DNA of 33,639 nt from Tangfeifania diversioriginum (GCA_945873105.1 CAMCBW010000056.1:1-33639); one strand, 5' to 3'; counted from the stretch's first letter, positions 1 through 7,057 are shown. Notes: generated by a model from the sequence alone, not told the origin. A program made the numbers and translations.

Positions 1-148
1 GAACACAGAGTTGGAAAATCGCAAGCGATTTTCTCTCTGTGACCTCATTTTTTCTCTTGAAAATTTTTCACAAAGCAACAATTTCAAAGCTATAATAAGT
101 TTCATCAAGGAGTCATAAATACTCTGTGTAATATTTTTAAACAGCTTC
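1..148 (-). repeat. Dispersed ~140-bp repeat, copy A (inverted relative to copy B)
   Basis: The reverse complement of this stretch aligns over most of its length with 17177-17312. Shared blocks include ATTACACAGAGT, TTTATGACTCCTTGATGA, TTGAAATTGT, GCTTTGTG and CAAGAGAAAAAATGAG, and both end in a hairpin built on AAAATCGC/GCGATTTT flanked by CACAGAG/CTCTGTG. The hairpin lies at about 4-41. No protein coding is seen. The left edge may be cut by the window start. Confidence 0.75.
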
Positions 149-205
149 TAAATATAATTGCAGAAAAATAACAAAAACAGACCGAAGCAAAAAGAACTTT
201 AATCA

Positions 206-235
206 CTTAAATACTCTAGGCACTCCAGGCACTTA
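206..235. repeat. Partial arm of the AAGTGCCTA-type repeat family
   Basis: Units of the form CTCTAGGCACT and CAGGCACTTA match one arm of the ~118-bp elements at 2533-2643, 15882-16000 and 23054-23171. No core or opposite arm is visible. It touches the 3' end of the minus-strand hydrolase gene: the complement of its last bases supplies the TAA stop at 233-235. Confidence 0.6.
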
Positions 236-868
236 TTGCAGAAAAGGATTGGTATACTTTTCCCTCCCAATGGTGGTATCGTTGCCATGACCCGGGTAGA
301 CTTTGGTATCCTCCTCCAGTACCAACAATTTGGATTTGATGCCAGAAATCAGCAGGTTGTGGTTACCTCCTGGCAAGTCGGTACGCCCCACCGAACCTTC
401 AAACAGGATGTCTCCCACGACCAAAAATTTATCCGATTCACACCAATAGGCTACACTGCCGTCAGAGTGACCCGGCACATGAATCACTTTCAAATTGGAG
501 TGGCCAAAAAAGATCACTTCAGCAGGATCCAACACCGTGGGCTCCTCCGGGTTGGGCATGGTAAGGCCGAAAAACTGGGCCTGGTGTTTCGCCTGACCGG
601 CCAGGAGAAGGTCACCCGGATGGATGAAGCATTTGAGCTTCCACCGATCGGTGGCAAAGTTGTTGCCCATCAAATGGTCAAAATGGCCGTGTGTATTGAG
701 CAAACGGACGATCTGAAGTCCTTGGTCCGTTACAAATTGCGAAAGCCTGGACTGCTCCTCCGGATAAAAACAGGCCGGATCAATCAGTACAGCCTCCCTT
801 GTTTCGTCCCAAAGCAGGTAGGCATTGACGCCTACCGGATTAAATGTAAATCTTTTTATATGTACCAT
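233..868 (-). CDS. MBL-fold metallo-hydrolase (glyoxalase II-like)
   Basis: This 211-residue soluble protein has the metallo-beta-lactamase fold signature THGHFDH near residues 59-65. Later metal-ligand motifs are PGHSDGS, the GD of VVGDILFEG, and PGHGNDT near the C-terminus. Order and spacing fit the hydroxyacylglutathione hydrolase / YcbL-like group, which binds two metal ions and hydrolyses thioesters. The protein is shorter than true glyoxalase II (about 250 aa) and lacks an obvious glutathione-binding C-terminal domain, so the substrate is unknown. It lies 9 bp downstream of pcm on the same strand and is probably co-transcribed with it. The family is clear; the exact reaction is inference. 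Confidence 0.88.
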   Translation of the reverse strand: MVHIKRFTFNPVGVNAYLLWDETREAVLIDPACFYPEEQSRLSQFVTDQGLQIVRLLNTHGHFDHLMGNNFATDRWKLKCFIHPGDLLLAGQAKHQAQFFGLTMPNPEEPTVLDPAEVIFFGHSNLKVIHVPGHSDGSVAYWCESDKFLVVGDILFEGSVGRTDLPGGNHNLLISGIKSKLLVLEEDTKVYPGHGNDTTIGREKYTNPFLQ

Positions 869-877
869 ACACCTATT

Positions 878-1528
878 TTATTTTTGATCTGCCGTACCGG
901 GGAGCAAAGGTACAAAGACAAAGTTGCCATCTTCAGTTTCGGAATAATCGTTCTCCCCGATTCTGGTGATAATTTTCATGACCTGGTGGGCCCTATCCCC
1001 TACCGGGATCACCATCCTGCCCCCAACTGCCAGTTGCTCCTTTAACATCGGGGGGACTGATTCTGCTCCGGCCGTGACAATGATCTTGTCGAACGGGCCG
1101 TAGGTAGGCAAACCAAGGTAACCATCCCCGTAAAAAAACTGGGGGCGGTAGCCCAGCCTGGGCAATAAGTTCCTTGCAAACTCGTACAGGGAACGCTGTC
1201 TTTCGATGGTGTGGAGCAATACCCCCATTTCACAGAGTACGGCTGCCTGGTAACCAGAACCGGTGCCCACTTCCAAAACTTTTTCAAATCGTTTGATTTG
1301 CAATGCTTCCGTCTGGAAAGCAACCGTATAGGGCTGGGAGATGGTTTGTCCGGCAGAGATGGGAAAGGCCTTGTCGACATAGGCAAAACCCATGAAGCTG
1401 TTGTCCATGAAGAGGTGTCGTGGCACTGCATTCATCGCTCTCAATACGTTTTCATCATGAATACCCTTCGCGCGGATCTCTTCGACCAGTTTTTTCCGTA
1501 ACCCCTTGTGTCTGAAAGTATCTTCCAA
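878..1528 (-). CDS. pcm: Protein-L-isoaspartate O-methyltransferase
   Basis: The enzyme methylates isoaspartyl residues in damaged proteins using S-adenosylmethionine, starting their repair. The sequence shows the family motifs: VPRHLF, then ISQPYTVA, then the SAM-binding glycine motif VLEVGTGSGYQAAVL, followed by FDKIIVTAG and LKEQLAVGGRMVIPVG. With the TTG start at 1528 the protein is about 216 aa and begins EDTFRHKGLRKKLVEEI, close to the usual family length of about 208. An ATG at 1588 would add 20 residues, but a strong promoter match (1556-1585, minus strand) lies inside that extension, so transcripts should start near 1551 and exclude it. A GTG at 1552 is a less likely alternative. The downstream partner is the MBL hydrolase. 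Confidence 0.9.
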   Translation of the reverse strand: MEDTFRHKGLRKKLVEEIRAKGIHDENVLRAMNAVPRHLFMDNSFMGFAYVDKAFPISAGQTISQPYTVAFQTEALQIKRFEKVLEVGTGSGYQAAVLCEMGVLLHTIERQRSLYEFARNLLPRLGYRPQFFYGDGYLGLPTYGPFDKIIVTAGAESVPPMLKEQLAVGGRMVIPVGDRAHQVMKIITRIGENDYSETEDGNFVFVPLLPGTADQK

Positions 1529-1555
1529 TTTAACTACTTTTTGTGGTTTCACCTG

Positions 1556-1585
1556 CAAAATTACCATTCTATGCGGGTTTTTCAA
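1556..1585 (-). promoter_or_regulatory. Bacteroidota-type promoter for pcm
   Basis: Read on the minus strand: TTG, 19 nt, TAATTTTG. This fits the Bacteroidota primary sigma pattern (T)TTG-N19-21-TAnnTTTG, with the -7 element at 1563-1556. The predicted start is near 1551, downstream of the ATG at 1588. Confidence 0.6.
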
Positions 1586-1656
1586 CACCGGAAAGTTGAT
1601 AAATAGCAGGTGCCGGAAGTAAGAGCAGGGAGGTAAAAAAGTACATTTACAGCAAG

Positions 1657-2526
1657 ATGTTACATGGAGCTATAATCTATCCAAAATTACCGGATGATTC
1701 ATTGATCACCGCGTTGCATGCCATAAGGCATGTCGTGTGGGATCCTTTTGTCTCTACTGTTAACAGGCGATTCTTCAACGACCCCGACAAGTTACTTCCC
1801 GAGCACTGCAACCTGGCCATCGTGCTCGATCCTGAGTATACCACCTTTGGATTTCTGGAAGGTCTGGTCAGGAGGGGTTGTCATCTTTTTTTGACGGAGA
1901 AGCAGCGGATGAGCGCTGCAGAAAGAATCAAACTGACCGCCCTGGCAGAGGAGGGAAATACCTACATCCAGATACGGAATGACCTGCTTTTTCATCCAAT
2001 TTTTCTGTCGGAAGGAAAGTTCAACCAGAAGTCCAAACTGATCGAGATACACCAGGTTGAACCCGGTCAGCCCGGTGCCCTGCAGGAGATGCTCTACAAC
2101 AATCTGCTGCTGATTTTGAGAATGGTCGATTCGGAACCTTCGCATACCAGTGTTTGTGCCATACCCAATTCTGGCTACCAGCCGGATGTGGTGAACCTTC
2201 ACCTCAACTTTCACAATGGATCGGCGGCCTCCCTCACCCTCTCCTTCATCGGAAAGCGGAAGGAGCACCTGCTTTCTGTTCACGATGCTGAGGGTGAAAT
2301 GAAATACCAGTTCAATGAGCTCGACCTCTCTTCCATCACCGGTAAAAACACTACAGAGCATTTAAAATCATCCGGCAATCTTCTTCTGTTTAGTCAAATA
2401 GCCTATTTTTCGGATTGCATACTCAAACGAAGGAGTCAACGATTTGGGTTAAATGATGAGGCAAAGACCCACAAACTGCTCGAGAAGATCAACCAGAAGC
2501 TGGAATACAGTGCGGTGATGATTTAA
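1657..2526 (+). CDS. Gfo/Idh/MocA-like protein lacking the nucleotide-binding glycine motif
   Basis: The 289-residue protein does not match a well-known enzyme exactly, but its architecture recalls the Gfo/Idh/MocA family. LAIVLDPEYTTFGFLEGL and VRRGCHLFLTEKQRMS (residues about 54-86) resemble the family strand DVVxIATPxxxH plus GKHVxxEKPL. NTYIQIRNDLLFHPIF resembles the VGFxxRxxP region. DVVNLHLNFHNGSAASLTLSF (about 179-200) resembles the C-terminal beta-sheet strand with xFxNGxxAxL. No GxGxxG motif is visible at the N-terminus and the catalytic EKP has become TEKQ. It may therefore be a non-catalytic derivative. It is divergent from pcm. Function unknown. Confidence 0.55.
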   Translation: MLHGAIIYPKLPDDSLITALHAIRHVVWDPFVSTVNRRFFNDPDKLLPEHCNLAIVLDPEYTTFGFLEGLVRRGCHLFLTEKQRMSAAERIKLTALAEEGNTYIQIRNDLLFHPIFLSEGKFNQKSKLIEIHQVEPGQPGALQEMLYNNLLLILRMVDSEPSHTSVCAIPNSGYQPDVVNLHLNFHNGSAASLTLSFIGKRKEHLLSVHDAEGEMKYQFNELDLSSITGKNTTEHLKSSGNLLLFSQIAYFSDCILKRRSQRFGLNDEAKTHKLLEKINQKLEYSAVMI

Positions 2527-2532
2527 GGGGAA

Positions 2533-2643
2533 GTGCCTAGAGTGCCTAAAGTGAACTAAAGTGCCTAAAGTACTTATGCATTAATCCTTATTTGCTCGGA
2601 GTTCCCAACTTTAGGCACTCTAGGCACTTTAGGCACTCTAGCG
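2533..2643 (-). repeat. ~118-bp AAGTGCCTA-arm element, copy 1
   Basis: Two arms made of 9-10-bp units (AAGTGCCTA / AGAGTGCCTA in one orientation, TAGGCACTTTAGGCACT in the other) surround an asymmetric core of about 38 bp. The reverse complement of this copy aligns along its whole length, core included, with copy 3 at 23054-23171, so it is inverted relative to copies 2 and 3. It sits between convergent genes, where its arms could pair as a transcript hairpin and act as a bidirectional terminator (inference). Confidence 0.8.
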
Positions 2644-2649
2644 CACTCG

Positions 2650-3252
2650 CTATATCAAACCCAAATCTATCTGCACCACAATGTATTCAATGACCCGGTC
2701 TTCGTTTGCCGGATCGTATTTGGCCTTCAGGTCGTGACCGAAAAGTTTGGCGACCGATTGCCAGAAGAAGGCGGGGAAGCCTCCCTTGAACTCCTTGATA
2801 ATTTCGTAGGATGAACTTCCGGTCTCCCTGTCCAGCAGTTTGATCAGGATACGCCCCTCCGATACTTTCATCACTTTGAACTCCTCCTCGTACTCCGCAA
2901 ACAAATCCCTTTCCACCCTCTTCACGTAATCCTTGCGCTCCCTTTCGGTCTTGAAGGAGAGGTAGACACGGTTGTACTCAGCCAATTTGATCGCTGCGAC
3001 CTTTGCTATCGGGTAAACCTTTTTAATCTTGTATTCCAGCTGCGTAAACTGCCTCAACTGACGGGGAGGCATATCCGCCTTGTCCGGGAAAATATCGATG
3101 GGATTTAGGAAATAGTGGGTCGTGGTATCGTTGGTCAACACCACAGAGTCCTGCACCACCCTGGTCCCATTTCCCCTTTCCTGCGCGGAAAGCAGGACCG
3201 GCGAAAATAGCCATAGCACCCAAAAAATCCATTTTACAGTTGTAACCGCCAT
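2650..3252 (-). CDS. DUF4294 family protein, exported
   Basis: This protein of about 200 residues starts with a signal peptide (MAVTTVKWIFWVLWLFS, then LLSAQ). The conserved Bacteroidota DUF4294 region follows: FPDKADMPPRQ, LEYKIKKVYPIAKVAAIKL, FKTERERKDYVKRVERDLF and GRILIKLLDRETGSSSYEI. The family has no established function. I chose the ATG at 3252 over the one at 3264 because a near-perfect promoter (3262-3294, minus strand) overlaps the upstream ATG. The gene is divergent from arginine deiminase, and its 3' end faces the repeat element at 2533-2643. Confidence 0.85.
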   Translation of the reverse strand: MAVTTVKWIFWVLWLFSPVLLSAQERGNGTRVVQDSVVLTNDTTTHYFLNPIDIFPDKADMPPRQLRQFTQLEYKIKKVYPIAKVAAIKLAEYNRVYLSFKTERERKDYVKRVERDLFAEYEEEFKVMKVSEGRILIKLLDRETGSSSYEIIKEFKGGFPAFFWQSVAKLFGHDLKAKYDPANEDRVIEYIVVQIDLGLI

Positions 3253-3261
3253 ATCTGGCCA

Positions 3262-3294
3262 CAAATTTAAGAAAGGAATCAGCGATTCGGCAAA
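3262..3294 (-). promoter_or_regulatory. Bacteroidota-type promoter for the DUF4294 gene
   Basis: On the minus strand: TTTG (3294-3291), 21 nt, TAAATTTG (3269-3262). Both elements match the consensus exactly. The predicted start near 3257 leaves a very short leader before the ATG at 3252. Confidence 0.65.
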
Positions 3295-3346
3295 TAAAGA
3301 TCCGCTATTATTCGGCTATTAACATTCTTTACCGAACCGAATTCAA

Positions 3347-3354
3347 TATCTTTG
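3347..3354 (+). promoter_or_regulatory. -7 element for the arginine deiminase gene
   Basis: TATCTTTG matches TAnnTTTG exactly and lies about 40 nt before the ATG at 3395. The -33 region has no clear TTTG, so only half of the promoter is supported. Confidence 0.45.
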
Positions 3355-3394
3355 CAGCAAAGATTGCAACCAGCTGAACCAAAAAACAACAAAA

Positions 3395-4666
3395 ATGGAA
3401 AAATTCAATGTGAATGTCACCTCTGAAATTGGTGAATTGGAAGGAGTTATACTACACAGTCCGGGTTCGGAGGTAGAGAATATGACGCCTGAGAATGCCC
3501 AACGGGCACTCTACAGCGATATTTTGAATTTGTCCGTTGCTTCGAGGGAGTATTTCGAATTGAAGGGGGTGCTGAACAAAGTGACAAAAACCTATGAGGT
3601 AAAACAACTGCTGACGGAGACCCTTTCGATCGGGAAGGCCAGGGAGGCATTGGTAAGGAATATTTGCCAGCACGAAGGAGCCCACGATGAACTCGACTAT
3701 TTGCTGGAACTGCCTTCGCACCTCCTCGCCCAACAGCTCATCGAAGGGGTGATCCTCAAACGGGACAACCTGACCAAGTTTTTGAGCAACGAACGCTACT
3801 CCATAAGACCACTGCACAATTTTCTGTTTACCCGGGATTCGGCCATATCCATCTGGAATGAGGTGCTGATCGGGAAGATGGCCAGCAAGGTCAGGGAGCG
3901 GGAGTCACTGATCATGGAGGCCATTTTCAGGGACCATCCCTCCTTTGGCGTACCCACCATCAACCCTGAAAAGATTGCCGGAAACAGAAAAGGCTTCCAG
4001 CATGCGACACTCGAAGGCGGCGATATAGAAATTGCCAGCGAAGATATCATTTTGATTGGCAGTGGGGCAAGAACATCGACCGAAGGAATTGACCTGCTTA
4101 CGGAGATACTCAGGGACAAAAAACAGGGGACCAAGCATCTGATCGTTCAGGAACTGCCTCTGACTCCCGAATCCTTCATTCACCTCGACATGACCTTCAC
4201 CTTTCTTGACAGGAATGCATGCATGGTCTACGAACCATTGATACTCAAGAAAACCAAATACCACACCATCAAAATCACCATCGACAATGGCAAGGTAACC
4301 TCCATCAGGGAGGAGGCCAGCCTCCTGAAGGCACTCGAAAATTGCGGCATGGAACTCGCCCCCGTCAACTGCGGCGGACATGGTGATCCCTGGACCATGG
4401 AGCGGGAACAGTGGCACAGCGGGGCCAACTTCTTCGCCTTTGCGCCGGGAAAAGTGATTGGGTACGAACGCAACGAAAAGACCCTGGAGGAGATGAACCG
4501 GAATGGTTTCGAAATCGTGAAAGCCATGGATGTCATCGAGAACCGGGTGAAGCTTGAGGATTACTCCAGGGCGGTGGTCACCATTGCCGGGTCGGAACTT
4601 GCCCGGGGGGGCGGAGGCGCCAGGTGCATGACCATGCCCGTCAAAAGGAAAAATGTCAAGTGGTAA
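3395..4666 (+). CDS. arcA: Arginine deiminase
   Basis: The enzyme converts L-arginine to citrulline and ammonia in the cytoplasm. The 423-residue length and all main motifs fit: an N-terminal GELEGVILHSPGSEVENMTP, LFTRDSA, LEGGDIE (acidic and His active-site region), FIHLDMTFT, the NCGGHGD region, and the C-terminal GGGGARCMTMPVKR with the nucleophilic Cys at about residue 411. No ornithine carbamoyltransferase or carbamate kinase gene is adjacent, so this is not a classic arc operon; it may feed citrulline to another pathway (inference). trmH follows after 5 bp. Confidence 0.92.
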   Translation: MEKFNVNVTSEIGELEGVILHSPGSEVENMTPENAQRALYSDILNLSVASREYFELKGVLNKVTKTYEVKQLLTETLSIGKAREALVRNICQHEGAHDELDYLLELPSHLLAQQLIEGVILKRDNLTKFLSNERYSIRPLHNFLFTRDSAISIWNEVLIGKMASKVRERESLIMEAIFRDHPSFGVPTINPEKIAGNRKGFQHATLEGGDIEIASEDIILIGSGARTSTEGIDLLTEILRDKKQGTKHLIVQELPLTPESFIHLDMTFTFLDRNACMVYEPLILKKTKYHTIKITIDNGKVTSIREEASLLKALENCGMELAPVNCGGHGDPWTMEREQWHSGANFFAFAPGKVIGYERNEKTLEEMNRNGFEIVKAMDVIENRVKLEDYSRAVVTIAGSELARGGGGARCMTMPVKRKNVKW

Positions 4667-4671
4667 ACGGC

Positions 4672-5220
4672 ATGAGAAAACTTGAAAACAGTGAGCTAGG
4701 GAGAGTCAGTCCGGAAGATTTCACGGGAATTGAAAAAATACCGGTGGTCGTGGTGTTGGACAACATTCGCAGCTGCCACAACATTGGATCGGTGTTTCGC
4801 ACCTCCGATGCCCTGTTGGTCGAAAAAATATTCCTGTGCGGCATCACCTCTACCCCACCCGACAAGGAGATCCGGAAAACCGCTTTGGGTGCCGAAAACA
4901 CGGTGGCCTGGGCCTATTATCCCGATACGCTGGAGGCTGTCAGTACCCTGAAATCGCTGGGCTACACCATCGCGGCTGTTGAGCAGGTAGAAATGAGTAT
5001 CAGCCTGACAGACTATGTGCCACCCGCAAGATGCAAGCTGGCCCTGGTCTTTGGCAACGAAGTGAAGGGGGTTCAGCAGGAGGTGGTGGACCAGTGTGAT
5101 CTGGTCCTCGAAATTCCGCAGTATGGCACCAAGCACTCCTTCAATATTTCTGTGAGCGTGGGGATTGTTTTGTGGGATATTTTCTCCAAAATGAGACCTT
5201 CAAGGTTTTGGAAACCTTGA
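4672..5220 (+). CDS. TrmH/SpoU-family RNA 2'-O-methyltransferase
   Basis: This knotted SPOUT methyltransferase transfers methyl from SAM to a ribose 2'-OH in tRNA or rRNA. The three family motifs are present: NIRSCHNIGSVFRTSDA (motif 1), LALVFGNEVKGV (motif 2) and IPQYGTKHSFNISVSVGIVL (motif 3, with His where many members have Ser or Leu). The ATG at 4672 gives MRKLENSELGR, a usual N-terminus for Bacteroidota members and 5 bp after arcA; an ATG at 4624 would overlap arcA by 43 bp. The last codons and the TGA stop lie inside a perfect 15-bp-stem palindrome (5194-5226), so the C-terminal RPSRFWKP is repeat-derived. The target RNA cannot be told from sequence. Confidence 0.9.
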   Translation: MRKLENSELGRVSPEDFTGIEKIPVVVVLDNIRSCHNIGSVFRTSDALLVEKIFLCGITSTPPDKEIRKTALGAENTVAWAYYPDTLEAVSTLKSLGYTIAAVEQVEMSISLTDYVPPARCKLALVFGNEVKGVQQEVVDQCDLVLEIPQYGTKHSFNISVSVGIVLWDIFSKMRPSRFWKP

Positions 5221-5226
5221 AGGTCT
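5194..5226. repeat. Perfect 15-bp-stem palindrome overlapping the trmH stop
   Basis: AGACCTTCAAGGTTT and its exact reverse complement are separated by TGG. The element encodes the last residues and the stop codon of the upstream methyltransferase. It lacks a following T-run, so it resembles a REP-type element rather than a classic terminator. Confidence 0.85.
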
Positions 5227-5245
5227 GAAGCCTGTAGAAACGTTA

Positions 5246-5455
5246 CAAGTAACCGTCTAAGCACCACAAGTGGCATTCTAAGAACGACGAGTGACTGTCC
5301 AAGCATCACGGGTGACTGTCTAAGAACAACGAGTGACCTTCCAGGCATTACAAGTAATTGTCCAAGCATCACGGGTGACTGTCGAAGAACGACGAGTGAC
5401 CTTCCAGGCATCACGGGTAATTGTCTAAACACCACAAGTAATTGTCGAAGCAGGA
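5246..5455. repeat. Ten-copy 21-bp tandem repeat
   Basis: Ten consecutive units with no indel. Units begin CAAGT, CGAGT or CGGGT and end in forms of AAGCATCA, AAGAACGA or CAGGCATCA. They are degenerate, and alternate units resemble each other more than neighbours do (a higher-order period of 63 bp is visible around 5288-5413). Because 21 is a multiple of three, both the trmH frame beyond its stop and one antisense frame stay open across the array. No start codon or conserved protein supports translation. Confidence 0.9.
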
Positions 5456-5492
5456 GGGGAAGTTTGGTCCTTCAACGCCCACCTACCTGTAC

Positions 5493-6233
5493 CTATTTTT
5501 CGGAGGATACTGCCGGCACGACTGCTGCACCTGCAACGCTTTTTGAACTACGCCGCACCCGTTTCTGCAATTCGCTAAAGGTGTATTCCTGCAGTTTTAC
5601 GGGATCTTTGCCCTGGTAAAGGATCTTTCCGGTCCGAAGTATCTCCATTAACCGGTCATACAGATCGTTCAGGGTTCCGACATTGCTTTGCACCAGGGCT
5701 TTCCGGTTTGTGAGAATTTGGTACTGCAGTTGCCGGTCTGCGTTGAGCAAAGTATAATCTTCCACCAGTTTCGCCTGAAAGGCATCGGTTAACCCCTGTT
5801 CGGCAAGCGCTGTTTTGTACTTCGCCACGTTTTTGTTCAAATCCTTCAGACTGTCAATCACCTTTTCAGGATCGGTGTGATTAATTCCCTTGCGCAACAG
5901 GGAGAGGCCGAAATCGGCAGAGGAGAGGTTAATGCTGCTACCGGCCATTTTAAGGTAGCCCTCCAGGTGCTTCACATGGTTCAGTAAAACATCCATACCC
6001 GCATGGAGCCTGTCGGTAATTTTTTTCATTTCGGCGGTTTCAGCGGCAGGAGAGAGCAATTCTTCGACTTTGGCAATTTCGGATTCGTAATTGTCCAGGT
6101 AGGTTCCGCTAAACTTGGGCGAGTAGGTGGTAAATTCGGCCAGGTCGCGTTTCAAACTAATGAGGGACAACCTGAGAATAACAGGCAATTCCTCGTCTTT
6201 GCAATTGTAACTGCGGTTCGTGTTCAAGTTCAT
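5493..6233 (-). CDS. Hypothetical helical protein
   Basis: This 246-residue protein has no signal peptide or membrane segment. It is rich in Leu, Lys, Glu and Asp, with long amphipathic helices (for example residues about 25-65, 90-125 and 150-200), and ends in a basic and Ala/Val-rich tail (KRVRRSSKSVAGAAVV). I do not recognise the family. The helical character and the DPEKVIDSLKDLNKNVAKYK stretch suggest a structural or bundle-forming protein, which is inference only. Codon use looks normal for the window, so a real gene is likely. It stands alone, flanked by the 21-bp repeats and a large intergenic region. Confidence 0.7.
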   Translation of the reverse strand: MNLNTNRSYNCKDEELPVILRLSLISLKRDLAEFTTYSPKFSGTYLDNYESEIAKVEELLSPAAETAEMKKITDRLHAGMDVLLNHVKHLEGYLKMAGSSINLSSADFGLSLLRKGINHTDPEKVIDSLKDLNKNVAKYKTALAEQGLTDAFQAKLVEDYTLLNADRQLQYQILTNRKALVQSNVGTLNDLYDRLMEILRTGKILYQGKDPVKLQEYTFSELQKRVRRSSKSVAGAAVVPAVSSEK

Positions 6234-6262
6234 TTAAAATAAATTTAAGGGATTAATAATAA

Positions 6263-6291
6263 ATGTTTGAGAACTATTTGATAGTCAAACA
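6263..6291. repeat. Short inverted repeat upstream of the hypothetical gene
   Basis: TGTTTG and CAAACA flank ACTAT-TTG-ATAGT, giving a two-part hairpin about 30 nt before the minus-strand ATG at 6233. It could be an operator or leader hairpin of that gene; no further support. Confidence 0.4.
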
Positions 6292-6499
6292 AGATAGTCA
6301 ACGGGAGATTCCAAGTCGCCCAATGACTTGCCTTCGCTTGACGAATCATTCCGGAGTTAATGTGAGCGGTGAATCAGCGGTTTTGGGTAACGCTTTTGTT
6401 GAAATTCGATGGAGACAGATCGTTGCAGGAGCAAATTGAATAACCAGGTGAGCGGTCAGAAGGATCAAAGCAGTTGAGTGCCGTTTTCTGTACATTAAT
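6292..6499 (+). ncRNA. Candidate small RNA ending at the orphan terminator
   Basis: This stretch has no ORF and lies directly 5' of a strong plus-strand intrinsic terminator. I do not recognise it as 6S, tmRNA, RNase P or SRP RNA, and I see no clear TAnnTTTG promoter, so the 5' end is unknown. The call rests only on the terminator. Confidence 0.25.
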
Positions 6500-6545
6500 A
6501 CACAAATGGGGGAAGAGGTTACCCCTTTTGTGTGGTTTTTTTTTT
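6500..6545 (+). terminator. Intrinsic terminator without an upstream plus-strand gene
   Basis: ACACAAATGGGG (6500-6511) pairs with CCCCTTTTGTGT (6522-6533) with one mismatch and is followed after GG by ten Ts (6536-6545). The T-run lies only on the plus-strand side, yet the nearest upstream gene (5493-6233) is on the minus strand. It probably ends an unannotated transcript. Confidence 0.75.
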
Positions 6546-6605
6546 GTGGGGAGGATAAAAATTATACGCCGCCAAGGCTTTATCCAAAATATTTGAAACC
6601 AATTT

Positions 6606-6821
6606 GGGCTGAAGCCCGTGCGCAGATGGTGGTTCTTAAGTCCGTAGCCTGAAGGCTACGGCTAGTCAGGTCTGACGAATGGCGAAACCGCCATAATCCA
6701 AATAACATGCATTCCGCAAAATGGGCATTGACTAGCAACGCCATTTATGGCGTTGGACATTTATGGCGTTGAACATTTATGGCGTTGAACGAATGAATGA
6801 TCAGAATTCCGGCTTTAGCCG
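6606..6821. repeat. Cluster of short palindromes and a 16-bp tandem repeat
   Basis: Within about 215 bp: GGGCT-GA-AGCCC (6606-6617); CCGTAGCC-TGAA-GGCTACGG (6642-6661); GCTAGTCA (6661-6668) paired with TGACTAGC (6729-6736) enclosing ATGGCG-AAAC-CGCCAT; AACGCCAT-TT-ATGGCGTT (6737-6754); three 16-bp copies of CATTTATGGCGTTGRA (6742-6789); CGGCT-TT-AGCCG (6810-6821). The rest of 6546-7017 shows no convincing gene. Confidence 0.8.
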
Positions 6822-7017
6822 AAAAATTGGCAATGACCAACACCACCCAGTCGTTCCCGCCACAATTTTCTCCTCCTTAAGTTTTGATCTGAATATAATT
6901 TTAAGTAAGTTTATCCTTCTTGTAGCACAAACTTCCCCCGCATCCCGCCGATGCTATGCCCTCAAAGACAAAACATGCAGCGGAAATAAAGGAGATATAG
7001 CCATTGAGTGAATACCC

Positions 7018-7025
7018 TACCTTTG
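7018..7025 (+). promoter_or_regulatory. -7 element upstream of the cheB-cheR fusion
   Basis: TACCTTTG is an exact TAnnTTTG match 32 nt before the ATG at 7058. There is no good TTTG at -33. It would drive both signalling genes, which overlap. Confidence 0.45.
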
Positions 7026-7057
7026 AGATCGCACATTAACAACACCTGTCGGTAACC

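Noticed and set aside
236-1045. Long plus-strand ORF of 269 codons
   Set aside because: It is antisense to the MBL hydrolase and pcm, which have clear family motifs; its translation has no recognisable pattern.
4624-4671. Upstream ATG for trmH that overlaps arcA
   Set aside because: The added residues (MHDHARQKEKCQ) come from the arginine deiminase coding end; ATG 4672 gives the family N-terminus.
5073-5435. Antisense 120-codon ORF with VVLRQSPVMLGQ-type heptads
   Set aside because: It arises from the 21-bp tandem repeat staying open in frame; no start signal or conserved family.
5246-5455. Possible CRISPR array
   Set aside because: Repeats are contiguous with no unique spacers, and units are degenerate.
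6763-7011. Short ORF of 82 codons before the cheB-cheR fusion
   Set aside because: It begins inside the 16-bp repeats, has no recognisable motif and ends just before the -7 box.
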